This document shows, piece by piece, positions 53,283 through 62,416 of a stretch of DNA of 64,000 nt. Position 1 is the first letter of the stretch, and each line of letters begins with the position of its first letter. The notes under the pieces are model-generated. The model saw nothing but the letters and a program-made list of their open reading frames with translations. It did not search any database and was not told the origin of the DNA. The translations under genes and the position numbers were made by a program. Source of the DNA: CAIWMF01 sp964402065 (GTDB taxonomy: Bacteria; Verrucomicrobiota; Verrucomicrobiia; Chthoniobacterales; UBA6821); assembly GCA_964402065.1 (NCBI GenBank), contig CAYOAN010000007.1, positions 1-64,000 of the forward strand, in the 5' to 3' direction.

Positions 53283-54510
53283 ACTTTTCATCAACCTCCA
53301 CGCGGCCACCATGGCTGATTCAAGCGTTCCCTATGGTGCCATCTACAATGCTGCGATTGCAGTAAAAAATGGAAAAATTACCTGGATTGGAAAACAAAGC
53401 GAATTACCAGCTCCACCAGAAAAATGTGCACAAGAAATCATCGATGCAAAAGGAAATTGGGTCACACCTGGTTTTATCGACTGCCACACACATTTAGTCT
53501 TTGGAGGGCAACGTGCTGATGAATTTTCACGCAAGTTACAAGGAGAGTCATATGAATCAATCTTAGCTTCCGGCGGCGGTATTTTATCAAGCGTGAGAGC
53601 CACTCGTGAAGCCTCCTTTGAAGAGCTTCTTGAGAACGCCCTTGAGCGTGCAACCTATGCAATGAGCCAAGGGGTTACGGCGCTTGAAATCAAATCGGGC
53701 TATGGGCTTGATGAAGCAAGCGAGCTAAAAATTTTACGCGTCATCCAACGCCTTCGCGAGCTTCTTCCCATCACAATTAAGGCTACCTGTCTTGCAGCTC
53801 ACGTCGTCCCACCAGAATATCGCGAACACCGCGCTGACTATGTCACTTGGATTTGTAAACAACTGTTGCCACAACTCAAAAAAGAAAACCTCGCCAGCGC
53901 CGTAGATGTCTTCTGCGAAAAAATTGCCTTCACACTCGCAGAGACAGAGGAAATTTTTCAAGCAGCTCAAGCACTCGGCTTTGCTCTTAAAATCCATGCC
54001 GAACAACTCTCTGCCATGCATGGAAGCCTGCTCGCAGCACGTTACCAGGCCCTCTCTGCCGATCATTTGGAATATTTAATGGAGTCCGATATCATTGCAA
54101 TGAAGGCTTCAGGAACCGTAGCAACCTTGCTTCCAGGAGCTTTCTATTTTTTAAGAGAAAAACAGATTCCACCACTCGAGTTACTGCGACAGCATCAAGT
54201 TCCGATCGCCTTAGCCACTGATTTTAATCCTGGCACCTCTCCGATTAACTCTCTTTCGACAATTATGAATCTTGCTTGCATCTTGTGGCATCTCACACCG
54301 GAAGAAGCACTCCGAGGTGTCACCCTTCACGCAGCTCAAGCACTCGGCCTACAAGCCACTCACGGATCTCTCGAAGTTGGAAAAAATGCCGACCTGGCTT
54401 TTTGGGACATCGAAACACCAGCTGAACTAGCTTACTACCTACATGGCCGTATTTGTAGTAATTTAGTTGTTCATGGAAAGTCGACTCCACTTTCTGATAA
54501 GAAATTTTAA
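53272..54510 (+). CDS. hutI: Imidazolonepropionase
   Basis: A 412-residue amidohydrolase that opens imidazolonepropionate to formiminoglutamate, step three of the pathway. Metal-binding HTH is in FIDCHTHLVFGG near residue 75, with LKIHAEQL, SADHLEYL and ATDFNPGTSPINS giving the later His and Asp ligands. The ATG (MWHKLFINL) lies inside the last codons of hutG, an 11-bp overlap that indicates translational coupling. The frame is open eight codons further upstream, within hutG. Confidence 0.96.
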   Translation: MWHKLFINLHAATMADSSVPYGAIYNAAIAVKNGKITWIGKQSELPAPPEKCAQEIIDAKGNWVTPGFIDCHTHLVFGGQRADEFSRKLQGESYESILASGGGILSSVRATREASFEELLENALERATYAMSQGVTALEIKSGYGLDEASELKILRVIQRLRELLPITIKATCLAAHVVPPEYREHRADYVTWICKQLLPQLKKENLASAVDVFCEKIAFTLAETEEIFQAAQALGFALKIHAEQLSAMHGSLLAARYQALSADHLEYLMESDIIAMKASGTVATLLPGAFYFLREKQIPPLELLRQHQVPIALATDFNPGTSPINSLSTIMNLACILWHLTPEEALRGVTLHAAQALGLQATHGSLEVGKNADLAFWDIETPAELAYYLHGRICSNLVVHGKSTPLSDKKF

Positions 54511-54541
54511 ACAAAAAGTCACTAGAGCTTGTCTAATAGAT

Positions 54542-55114
54542 ATGAAATTTTTTCCCTTTTCTTTTCTGATCATTGCAATGTTCCTAACAAGTTATTCGTT
54601 TTCACAAAGCAACCTTGTCACTCCAAACAACTCGAATAACCTCTCTGCTACAGATCTTTCTTTTGATACAATACCTCTCCAAAATCATGAACTCACTCTC
54701 CCAACGATGAATTATTTCGTGAGTGATTATACAAACTATATAATTCCAATGAAGGTAGGAGAGGAACTAGAAATCAGTGTGAACAATCCTAATCAAACTT
54801 ACCATTCTGGAGATTTAAAAAAGTATGAAGGTCCTATTAAAATTGATAATTATGGCTTTTATGACTTAAGTCATACTCTCCAAACTGCTATCTACCCTGA
54901 TTCTTGGAATCCCTGGAATCATACTGTTTGTATTGAAGAAGAATATAATCTGAATCAAGAAACAGGCGATCCTCTCCTCTACCACTTTAAAGCAATTCGC
55001 CCAGGAAAGTCTTATATCTATTTTGGAACGCTCAAGACATGTCACTATAAGTACGTCACGAGTTACAGTCTTAATTGGATGGAGCCGATGGTAACTGTTG
55101 AGGTTTCTGAATAA
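54542..55114 (+). CDS. Exported protein, possibly related to family A
   Basis: A 190-residue protein from the ATG beginning MKFFPFSFLIIAM, with a signal peptide ending SYSFSQ. The mature part looks all-beta: MKVGEELEISVNNPNQTY, then YHFKAIRPGKSYIYFGTLK and a final MVTVEVSE. The phrase order (VG-x-EL-x-I … F-x-A-x-x-PG-x-S-x-I-x-F) resembles chagasin-like cysteine-protease inhibitors (I42), but the NPTTGY loop is not obvious. The last strands also resemble the family A proteins at 42367 and 43066. It follows hutI by about 30 bp, convergent with sdhB. Confidence 0.6.
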   Translation: MKFFPFSFLIIAMFLTSYSFSQSNLVTPNNSNNLSATDLSFDTIPLQNHELTLPTMNYFVSDYTNYIIPMKVGEELEISVNNPNQTYHSGDLKKYEGPIKIDNYGFYDLSHTLQTAIYPDSWNPWNHTVCIEEEYNLNQETGDPLLYHFKAIRPGKSYIYFGTLKTCHYKYVTSYSLNWMEPMVTVEVSE

Positions 55115-55118
55115 AAAT

Positions 55119-55868
55119 CTATCCAACAACCTCACTCAACTCTGCAATCATATACTCTCGATTGAGTGTTGCGATGACAGAAGCAGAGATACCAGCGGGA
55201 CAGACTGCTTCGCAAGCGTAGTAGTTAGAGCAATTGCCAAATCCTTCTGCATCCATAGCTCTTACCATATTGAGCGCACGCTCCTTCCTCTCTGGTTGGC
55301 CTTGAGGCAAACTTGCCAAATGAGTCACCTTAGCTCCAACAAAAAGCATCGCTGAACTATTTGGACAAGCTGCAGCACAAGCTCCACAACCAATACAGGC
55401 AGCAGCATCCATCGCATGATCGGCATCACGTTTTGGAATTAAAGTTGTACTTGCATCAGGAGCTCCTCCCGTATGCTCCGTGATAAAACCACCTGCTTGA
55501 ATGATTCGATCATAAGCTTTGCGGTTAGTCACAAGATCTTTGACAATAGGAAACGAGCTAGCACGGTAAGGTTCAACTGTAATCGTTTCTCCCTCTTGAA
55601 AACTACGCATGTAAACCTGGCATGCAGCACCACGGCCTGGACCTTGAGGAGCACCATTAATCACCATACTGCAAGTACCACATATTCCTTCACGACAATC
55701 AGACTCGAAAGCAACGGGTTCTTTTTGTTGCTCAGTTAAGCGTGTATTAACAATATCGAGCATTTCTAAAAAAGAAGCATCAGCAGGAATGTCATGCGCT
55801 GTAACCTCTTCAAAACGGCCTGCTGCCTTGTTATTGTCTTGTTTCCAAATACGGAGATGAAAATTCAT
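55119..55868 (-). CDS. sdhB: Succinate dehydrogenase/fumarate reductase iron-sulfur subunit
   Basis: A 249-residue subunit with three Fe-S clusters. The 2Fe-2S ligands are in CREGICGTCSMVINGAPQG and the downstream Cys of AACQVYM. The 4Fe-4S and 3Fe-4S ligands are in CIGCGACAAACPNSS, CSNYYACEAVCPAGIS. It carries electrons between the flavin subunit and the membrane quinone site. Gene order sdhC-sdhA-sdhB with short gaps is that of the b558-type complex. Confidence 0.95.
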   Translation of the reverse strand: MNFHLRIWKQDNNKAAGRFEEVTAHDIPADASFLEMLDIVNTRLTEQQKEPVAFESDCREGICGTCSMVINGAPQGPGRGAACQVYMRSFQEGETITVEPYRASSFPIVKDLVTNRKAYDRIIQAGGFITEHTGGAPDASTTLIPKRDADHAMDAAACIGCGACAAACPNSSAMLFVGAKVTHLASLPQGQPERKERALNMVRAMDAEGFGNCSNYYACEAVCPAGISASVIATLNREYMIAELSEVVG

Positions 55869-55876
55869 AATCTGAC

Positions 55877-57796
55877 TTAATTTTTGTAATTCCTAGTCGC
55901 AGGATGAACAAACTCATAATTCAAAGCTTCCTTAATTAAGGTTGGTTCTTTCCCCTCACCTTGATATTGCCAAGCATGAACACAATTAAAGAGTTCATCG
56001 TTACGCAGCGCTTCTCCGTCTGGCAATTGATACTCAACACGGAAATGTCCACCACATGATTCTTCACGAGTGAGAGCATCCCGACAAAGAAGTTCAGCTA
56101 ATTCAAAAAAATCAGCAACACGACCAGCCGTTTCTAGTGCTTGATTGAAAGCGTCTCCAGATCCAGGAATACAAACCTCCTTCCAAAAACGTTCCCGCAT
56201 TTTTGGAATTTCAGTCAAAGCCTCTTGCAGACTCTCACGACTTCGAGCCATACCACATTTTTCCCAAAGTAGAGCCCCTAATTCACGATGAAAGCGCTCT
56301 GAAGAGACAGTCCCACGAACTTCTAACAAACGATTAAGACGAGCACGAACGGCCGTTTCAGCTTCTTCAAATTCAGGCGCATCTGTTGTTACTTTGTTTC
56401 CAAACTGCGTTGAGAGATATTCTCCGAGGGTATAAGGAACAATGAAGTACCCATCGGCAAGGCCTTGCATCAGGGCACTTGCCCCTAAGCGATTGGCTCC
56501 ATGGTCCGAAAAATTGGCCTCTCCCAGAACATAAAGCCCAGGAAGATTGCTCATCAAATGGTAATCAACCCACAAGCCACCCATCGTATAATGCAACGCT
56601 GGAAAAATGCGCATTGGCCGTTCGTAGGCATTTTCACCAGTGATGTTTTCATACATCTCAAAAAGATTTCCATATCGCTCTTCAACTACTTTTTTTCCAA
56701 GACGCTCAATTGCATCTTTGAAATCAAGATAGACGCCAAGGCCACCAGGGCCGACACCACGTCCTTCATCACAAACTTCTTTTGCACTTCGTGAAGAAAT
56801 ATCACGTGGAGCGAGGTTCCCATAGGCAGGATACTTACGCTCTAAATAATAATCGCGCTCATCCTCAGGAATGTCTTGAGGAGCACGTTGATCTCCTTTT
56901 TTCTTTGGAACCCAAACACGACCATCGTTCCGAAGTGATTCAGACATCAGCGTCAACTTTGATTGATAATCACCGGCAACAGGAATGCACGTTGGGTGAA
57001 TCTGCGTGTAGCATGGATTCGCAAAAAGTGCTCCACGTTTATGGGCTCGCCAAATTGCCGTAGCATTACAGCCGCGTGCATTTGTTGAAAGGTAATAGAC
57101 ATTGCTGTAACCACCTGTTGCCAACATGACAGTATCGGCCGCATGACGTGTTATTTCACCGGTAAGAAGATTGCGTACAATGATTCCTTTTGCATGTCCA
57201 TTGACAACGACAAGATCAAGCATCTCACTGTGAGTATGCATTGTTACGCGGCCACTTTTAATTTGATGACTCAGTGAAGCATAGGCGCCAAGAAGAAGTT
57301 GCTGCCCTGTCTGACCACGAGCGTAGAAGGTACGAGAGACTTGAGCTCCACCAAAAGAGCGATTCGCAAGCTGACCACCATACTCGCGTGCAAAAGGAAC
57401 TCCTTGTGCTACGCACTGGTCAATAATATTACGAGAGACCTCAGCAAGCCGATGAACATTGGCTTCACGAGCACGGAAATCCCCACCCTTGAGCGTGTCA
57501 TAAAAAAGACGCCAGACACTATCACCATCGTTTTGATAATTTTTTGCGGCATTGATACCGCCTTGTGCAGCAATACTGTGAGCACGACGTGGAGAATCTT
57601 GAAAACAGAAACAATCTACGTTATACCCTTGCTCTGCCAGTGTCGCCGCTGCTGAAGCTCCTGCTAATCCTGATCCAACAACGATCACACGAAATTTTCT
57701 TTTATTTGCAGGATTCACTAACTTGGCATGCTCTTTAAAATGCTGCCATTTTTTTTCGAGAGGACCTGCTGGAATTTTTGGATCTAATGCTATCAT
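55877..57796 (-). CDS. sdhA: Succinate dehydrogenase/fumarate reductase flavoprotein subunit
   Basis: A 639-residue FAD subunit. The N-terminal dinucleotide motif is VVGSGLAGASAAATLAEQGYN, the covalent-FAD histidine is in RRAHSIAAQGGINAAKNY, and active-site His and Arg segments are ALHYTMGGLWVDY and GANRLGASAL. It oxidises succinate or reduces fumarate at the cytoplasmic side of the membrane. The start overlaps sdhC by 4 bp, and sdhB follows after 8 bp. Length and order match the type-B complexes of Bacteroidetes and Verrucomicrobia. Confidence 0.96.
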   Translation of the reverse strand: MIALDPKIPAGPLEKKWQHFKEHAKLVNPANKRKFRVIVVGSGLAGASAAATLAEQGYNVDCFCFQDSPRRAHSIAAQGGINAAKNYQNDGDSVWRLFYDTLKGGDFRAREANVHRLAEVSRNIIDQCVAQGVPFAREYGGQLANRSFGGAQVSRTFYARGQTGQQLLLGAYASLSHQIKSGRVTMHTHSEMLDLVVVNGHAKGIIVRNLLTGEITRHAADTVMLATGGYSNVYYLSTNARGCNATAIWRAHKRGALFANPCYTQIHPTCIPVAGDYQSKLTLMSESLRNDGRVWVPKKKGDQRAPQDIPEDERDYYLERKYPAYGNLAPRDISSRSAKEVCDEGRGVGPGGLGVYLDFKDAIERLGKKVVEERYGNLFEMYENITGENAYERPMRIFPALHYTMGGLWVDYHLMSNLPGLYVLGEANFSDHGANRLGASALMQGLADGYFIVPYTLGEYLSTQFGNKVTTDAPEFEEAETAVRARLNRLLEVRGTVSSERFHRELGALLWEKCGMARSRESLQEALTEIPKMRERFWKEVCIPGSGDAFNQALETAGRVADFFELAELLCRDALTREESCGGHFRVEYQLPDGEALRNDELFNCVHAWQYQGEGKEPTLIKEALNYEFVHPATRNYKN

Positions 57797-58470
57797 GTCA
57801 AAAATTTAAAAAAGATTGCTACTGGAATTGAGGCGTAGCCTAAGAAAAAAGCCCATGCGATAATTTTTCCTGCACATTCAAAACGAGGGCGCAGCTTTTT
57901 GCTGGTAAGACCGAGTGTTTGAAAAAGACTTGCAATCCCATGGCTCAAGTGAAGCGCCAAGAAACCAACACTTAGAAAATAAAACCCTGAAACCCAAGGA
58001 GTCTGAAAACCACTCACAAGCATTCGATAAACATCATGGCGACCAGCGGTATCGATCCATTCTTTGGATTCAGGATTCACCCATTCCCATGTAAATTGAG
58101 CAAGGTGAAAAAGGACAAATCCAAAAACAACCAAACCGGAAAGTCTCATTGTACGGGCATAAATCGTTGTTTCAAGCGATTGTGAAATCGCATATTTTTG
58201 AGGTTGAGTCTTTTTATTTTCGCGCCAGAGAAGCATTGTAAAATAGACATGCAAGCCAGCTGCAACAATCAATCCCAACCGTGCTATCCATAACAATTTT
58301 CCCAAGTGATGAAGATTGGCAGCATAACCATTTACCGCGTCGGGCCCTAAAAAAATCGAGAGATTTCCAAGGAGGTGAATAGTAATAAACCCAATGAGCG
58401 CAAGGCCTGTAATAGCAACAATCCATTTGCGCCCAATCGAAGATGTCAAAAAAGAAGATCGTGAACTCAT
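57793..58470 (-). CDS. sdhC: Succinate dehydrogenase cytochrome b558 subunit
   Basis: A 225-residue five-helix membrane subunit of the b558 family. SIGRKWIVAITGLALIGFITIHLLGN contains the first helix with a candidate heme histidine, and further histidines lie in later helices (HLGKLLWIAR, AAGLHVYFTML, FVLFHLAQF, ALHLSHGIAS). It anchors the complex and passes electrons to the quinone. The ATG at 58470 is preferred over one four codons upstream. No separate sdhD is expected in this type. Confidence 0.92.
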   Translation of the reverse strand: MSSRSSFLTSSIGRKWIVAITGLALIGFITIHLLGNLSIFLGPDAVNGYAANLHHLGKLLWIARLGLIVAAGLHVYFTMLLWRENKKTQPQKYAISQSLETTIYARTMRLSGLVVFGFVLFHLAQFTWEWVNPESKEWIDTAGRHDVYRMLVSGFQTPWVSGFYFLSVGFLALHLSHGIASLFQTLGLTSKKLRPRFECAGKIIAWAFFLGYASIPVAIFFKFLT

Positions 58471-58570
58471 GAAAAACAGCATTTCGTTATAACAGCATCA
58501 TCTAGCAAAAACAAGTAAGAAGAGATTAAGTCTTTGATTCACTCACTGGAGTTAGACTCTCTTTTTATTC

Positions 58571-59188
58571 TCACTCTGCAATAGTCACCGGTGTTTTTAA
58601 GGGAGTTCTTTCATAAAAAAGTTTTGCCATTGCTTCCGGCATCCGAATACAACCATGAGAAGCCGGATAGCCAGGAAGGTAACCAGCATGGAATCCAACC
58701 TTGTCAGTAATCGGCATAAAATAGCGCATTGGTGCTCCTTCATAATGCGTTCCACTCGGCGCCGAATCAGTTCGTGAACAAATTCCTTCACGCACAATCC
58801 TCCCACCAGGATCAACAAAGTTCCCATAAATTGTTGAAGCGTGATTTTGCTCTTTTCCCATAATGGTGAAGGACCCAAGAGGCGTCCAACCTGGGCGCTT
58901 TCCCGAGGAAATAGGGCTCTCAATTCCAAGTTGAGTTCCTACATAAAAAAACGCTTTTTGTTGTGCTAGTGAGACGTAAATAGAAATTGGCTCATGATTA
59001 GGATTCGTCAAAACCTTTGAAAAAAATTTCCCCCCATCTTGAACTTGAATTAAATCAGAAGCACGAAAGAGGGAGAGAATTTTCGGCCCACTTCTTTCTG
59101 CACCATGCAGCGATGCGATCAAGGTAACAAAACAAAGAACGCCATAAGAAGCAAGAGCACCAGCAAGAACTCTAAAAAATTTTTCCAT
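58571..59188 (-). CDS. Exported L,D-transpeptidase (YkuD)
   Basis: A 205-residue protein with an N-terminal hydrophobic signal (LAGALASYGVLCFVTLIA) and a YkuD domain. The domain begins near PISIYVSLAQQKAFFYVG and carries the catalytic motif SHGCIRMPEAMAKLFY, with Cys as nucleophile; the earlier His is in FHAGYLPGY. It should form 3-3 cross-links in the periplasm. It is a paralog of the gene at 22341. The upstream neighbours on the minus strand are the large exported proteins of unknown function. Confidence 0.88.
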   Translation of the reverse strand: MEKFFRVLAGALASYGVLCFVTLIASLHGAERSGPKILSLFRASDLIQVQDGGKFFSKVLTNPNHEPISIYVSLAQQKAFFYVGTQLGIESPISSGKRPGWTPLGSFTIMGKEQNHASTIYGNFVDPGGRIVREGICSRTDSAPSGTHYEGAPMRYFMPITDKVGFHAGYLPGYPASHGCIRMPEAMAKLFYERTPLKTPVTIAE

Positions 59189-59292
59189 GCGCCCCCCAAT
59201 CTATCAAAGAGACCTACCCACGTAAAGAAGAGGCTCCTCATCAAAAGAAGTGAACACTTCAAACCATGATATCCCCTTCCCATTTAAGAAAC

Positions 59293-60615
59293 TCAGTTCT
59301 TATCCTCAGGCACTGAACAGGCATACAATGAGTAAATAAAGAGCCCACAAGCAGCAAGAAACGCAACAGAAAAGAAAATACTTTTATTGTCTAAATAGCA
59401 AAGCGAACAACCAGCCTCGTTACCAAGTTTTACGAGGTGATCATTAGGGCAATTCTGGCTCTGGCTAGCAAATTGCTGCTGCCACTTATTAAAGGAAGCC
59501 AGGAAATGCTGAGGATCTTTATCAAATACGCCTTGCCGATATTGCTGCACCAACCAAAGCAATTTTCTGTTTTTTTCTAAACAAATATTTGTTCCACTTT
59601 GTAATTCTTGCTGAATTTCTTGAATGATTTGAAACAGCAAATACTCTCCTTTGTTCTCATCTTCCGTCATATCTTTCAGATCTTTTAGTACGTTCAAAAA
59701 GAAAGAAAGCGTAACAAGTTGTTGATCTATTAAAATAGACTCTGGCTCATCTTCATCATCAGACAGATCTTGTTCCTCCTTTTTCTTAGAGGGATTAAAA
59801 TGCTGAGCTAAGCGATCTAATTTGAGCGCTATCTCGTGGTAATAAAGCGCTTCATCAGGATAATTAAATTTTAAGAATGCTAGCGCTGCTACTTCTTTTT
59901 CTTTGAAAGCCTGATAATACTCTTGATCAGCAGCTAGCTCCGTCATTTGCCTTTTCTGCCAAAAAGGCTCTTCTTTCAAAAAATAAGAATCTACTCCTGC
60001 ATTGATACATTGAGCTTTTTCAACCGAAAGACTAGGTATCATAATAACACTCATCTCTTCTCCTGAATTCAGGGAAGAGTATTTAGCCCTTAACCTATTG
60101 ATGACCTCGATCATTTTCTTCAAAAATAGACATTGCCGTAACTTCCGTTGCTCTACTTCTTCAGCGATCTGGCTGACAGGTACTTCCTCTTTTGAAGAAA
60201 ACTGTACTTTCCTGATTGTTCTTTGCTCCTTTTCTGGAAGGATCGGCATCTCTCTCTGCTTTATTATTTCGATAGCAGCAAGCTGTTTCGAAAACTGCTC
60301 ATGATCTTTATCAAGAAGTGATAAAAAATCTTCGCGCTCACTAGGCCCCTCTTTCAATGTAGAAGGTTGTTGCTCTAACCTAGTGGCGAGGGCTCCTCTT
60401 TGTTGAAGGCTAGAGTCATCGGTCAAAGAATCTTGGTCAGCATCACGCCTCCCTTGCGAACGTGCACCGTTATTATGAAAGATGGGGTCTTCTCCTCTAA
60501 ACTCTCCTGCGTTCCACAACTCCCCTTCCACAGCAGGGATTCCAAATAAGTGAACCGATAAAAGTGAGAGATAAAAGCAACTGGTTAAAATTAAACGAAG
60601 GGGGACGTTGTTCAT
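59293..60615 (-). CDS. Exported helical protein with C-terminal membrane anchor
   Basis: A 440-residue protein I do not recognise. The N-terminal signal peptide (about 1-25, LILTSCFYLSLLSVHLFG) is followed by a charged Glu/Gln/Lys-rich region with long helices and acidic clusters (DLSDDEDEPES). A short Cys-rich segment (NEAGCSLCYLD) and one hydrophobic helix (about 412-432) lie at the C-terminus. The topology is that of a periplasmic or surface protein tethered by its C-terminus. It shares this layout, but not obviously sequence, with the three genes upstream at 60899-64000. Confidence 0.65.
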   Translation of the reverse strand: MNNVPLRLILTSCFYLSLLSVHLFGIPAVEGELWNAGEFRGEDPIFHNNGARSQGRRDADQDSLTDDSSLQQRGALATRLEQQPSTLKEGPSEREDFLSLLDKDHEQFSKQLAAIEIIKQREMPILPEKEQRTIRKVQFSSKEEVPVSQIAEEVEQRKLRQCLFLKKMIEVINRLRAKYSSLNSGEEMSVIMIPSLSVEKAQCINAGVDSYFLKEEPFWQKRQMTELAADQEYYQAFKEKEVAALAFLKFNYPDEALYYHEIALKLDRLAQHFNPSKKKEEQDLSDDEDEPESILIDQQLVTLSFFLNVLKDLKDMTEDENKGEYLLFQIIQEIQQELQSGTNICLEKNRKLLWLVQQYRQGVFDKDPQHFLASFNKWQQQFASQSQNCPNDHLVKLGNEAGCSLCYLDNKSIFFSVAFLAACGLFIYSLYACSVPEDKN

Positions 60616-60831
60616 CTGCTTTGGATGTTAAAGCGATATGCACTACTTAGTTTGGAAATCACTATTAACAGAAGCATTTTTTTCTCTAGCTTTTAAAAAA
60701 CGCTCCAGGATGCCCCTACAGCCTTGTTTTAAGAAGAAATGCTCTACTTATACCTGGAAAATGTTTTTTAGAATTTCAGTTGAATTTTATTGAAAACCAA
60801 CATGTTATCATAATTTATTCAACCAACTCAA

Positions 60832-60870
60832 CAAGCTCCTTACCATTTCTTCTCTATAGAAAGGAGCTTG
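60832..60870 (-). terminator. Possible terminator of the 60899-64000 gene run
   Basis: A perfect 10-bp inverted repeat, CAAGCTCCTT and AAGGAGCTTG, is separated by 19 bases just beyond the stop of the 60899 gene. On the minus strand it is followed by TTGAGTTGGTTG, not a clear T-run, so it may be a weak terminator or a processing site. The rest of 60616-60898 shows no gene. Confidence 0.4.
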
Positions 60871-60898
60871 ATGAACCTCATAAAGAGAGCCTTAAAAC

Positions 60899-62317
60899 CT
60901 AAGAGGCGCTCTTTGTCTGCAATGAGTGAAGATAGATCTCATAAGCCACAGCTGCTACTAAAGCCACGAGAGAAACTGTTGAAGTAGCTTTGAAGAATGG
61001 GTTGTTATGCATTGAGTGTAATGTATCAATCGCTTCTCTTGTAGGCTGTTGTTGTAACAAGCTAGCTATCATATCTGCGCTAGTAGTGGATCCTGGTTGT
61101 CCTGGTTGGTCTTGCGGTATAACTTCTTCGATGACCGGTGCGCTGCTTCCACTTCCTTGATTTGCATTCATCTCTTCACCTTGAAGCCGAAGACGAGCTG
61201 TACTACTTGCCACTATGCTGGATTGGTCATCATCCTTACTTTCAGCACCGTTTTCTGAATTCTTAATGAAAGAAGTAAGTTTATCTAATATGTCGATAGC
61301 GCGTTCTTGAGTCAGCTCCGGTTTAGGACCGTCCTTATCCGGTATCAGCGCACGGCTAATATTAAAAAATAAACCATAATCAAAATTCCATGTATTATTA
61401 TTCTCCACCGTCTCTTGGCCATTATTCTCACGCTCCAACGTGCCACTCTGATCGATTTTCACACTTAGCGCTTGCCCTAGATCTTGAGTGTAGCCTTCTG
61501 CTTGCTTTTTGAAAGAAGAGTACTCGCTATATTTTTCATTTAAATATTCTCCTACTATAACCAGTTTTGTAATATTATCTTGTTGGAGATGCTGATTCTG
61601 AAGTTTAAGAACGCTAATCAAAGCGGCTGTATCATTCCTCAGTTTTTTGATAGCCTGCACTTCTGACTCACTTATTTCATCTGTAGGGTTGTCTACTAGT
61701 TGTTTTTTACGACTCTTTATACCAGTGCCACCGACACTTTCTAGTACTGCTTTGATTGCGGTACCCCTGTTATTTTCTGTTCCTTTATCGATATTTTCTT
61801 CAGGATTATCTATTACATGAGTGGAAGTGGATCGATCGACAGGAGAGACTCCGTAGGTATACGGAACTTCATTATCAGTATTATCAGGTGTTACTATTTC
61901 TGTGATTTCGTTTACTCTATCTTGTGCTTGTGGTGCTCCGACACTTTCTGCTGCTGCTGTGATTGCGCGATCGCTTTTGTTTTTTCGTCGACTGCTATTG
62001 AAAATTGACCGTTCTCCTGATTGCCTTGGAGTCGTTAATCCACTACCATTTACTATCCCCGCTTTTGGTATATAAGCACCTCTTGTTTTATTCTCGTTAG
62101 AATCAGGAGCTGGAGATGGGGTCGCTATTCCAAGATTCGAACTTGTGCCTTCTCCCGGCGTGCCTTTTCGCGGCGTGCCTTTTCCCGGCGTGCCTTTTCC
62201 CGGCGTGCCTTTTCCCGGCGTGCCTTTTCCCGGGATAGCAAACGAAGAAACAGGAGATGCTAAGATTAAACAGACTGTTGTCAAAATTGGAAGGGCACGT
62301 GGTAAGAAGTTTTTCAT
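60899..62317 (-). CDS. Tail-motif family protein 1 (EIYLHSLQTKS C-terminus)
   Basis: A 472-residue exported protein. It has a signal peptide (about 1-28, ending SSFAIPG), then five to six GKGTP pentapeptide repeats, a long Ser/Thr/Asn-rich low-complexity region, a helical part (about 215-310), and a single hydrophobic helix with the tail AVAYEIYLHSLQTKSAS at the end. No known domain is seen. The tail is shared almost residue for residue with the next two genes upstream in the same operon, whereas the bodies differ. This suggests a surface protein with a variable exposed region and a common anchor. Confidence 0.72.
   Translation of the reverse strand: MKNFLPRALPILTTVCLILASPVSSFAIPGKGTPGKGTPGKGTPGKGTPRKGTPGEGTSSNLGIATPSPAPDSNENKTRGAYIPKAGIVNGSGLTTPRQSGERSIFNSSRRKNKSDRAITAAAESVGAPQAQDRVNEITEIVTPDNTDNEVPYTYGVSPVDRSTSTHVIDNPEENIDKGTENNRGTAIKAVLESVGGTGIKSRKKQLVDNPTDEISESEVQAIKKLRNDTAALISVLKLQNQHLQQDNITKLVIVGEYLNEKYSEYSSFKKQAEGYTQDLGQALSVKIDQSGTLERENNGQETVENNNTWNFDYGLFFNISRALIPDKDGPKPELTQERAIDILDKLTSFIKNSENGAESKDDDQSSIVASSTARLRLQGEEMNANQGSGSSAPVIEEVIPQDQPGQPGSTTSADMIASLLQQQPTREAIDTLHSMHNNPFFKATSTVSLVALVAAVAYEIYLHSLQTKSAS
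62154..62228 (-). repeat. Tandem 15-bp repeat coding GKGTP
   Basis: Five copies of CCCGGCGTGCCTTTT (one with CGCGGCG) are followed by a partial unit. On the minus strand each codes Gly-Lys-Gly-Thr-Pro, with one Arg variant. Near-perfect repetition at DNA level predicts copy-number change by slippage without frameshift. Confidence 0.92.
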
Positions 62318-62346
62318 AGAATAGGAATGGATATGATAATGTTGTT

Positions 62347-62416
62347 TTTTGTTTTAAAAAGCTAAAAGGTACTCTTTGTCTGCAATGAGTGAAGATAGAT
62401 CTCGTAAGCAATGGCT
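62347..62416 (-). repeat. 70-bp duplicated 3' gene end, copy 1
   Basis: This stretch is identical, as far as I can align by eye, to 63137-63206. It covers the last 18 codons of the gene at 62362 and about 15 bases beyond its stop. Identity that extends past the stop codon shows duplication or gene conversion of DNA, not only protein-level conservation. Confidence 0.85.

Noticed and set aside
62154..62228. CRISPR-like repeat array
   Set aside because: The 15-bp units are contiguous without spacers and code for a pentapeptide repeat in frame.
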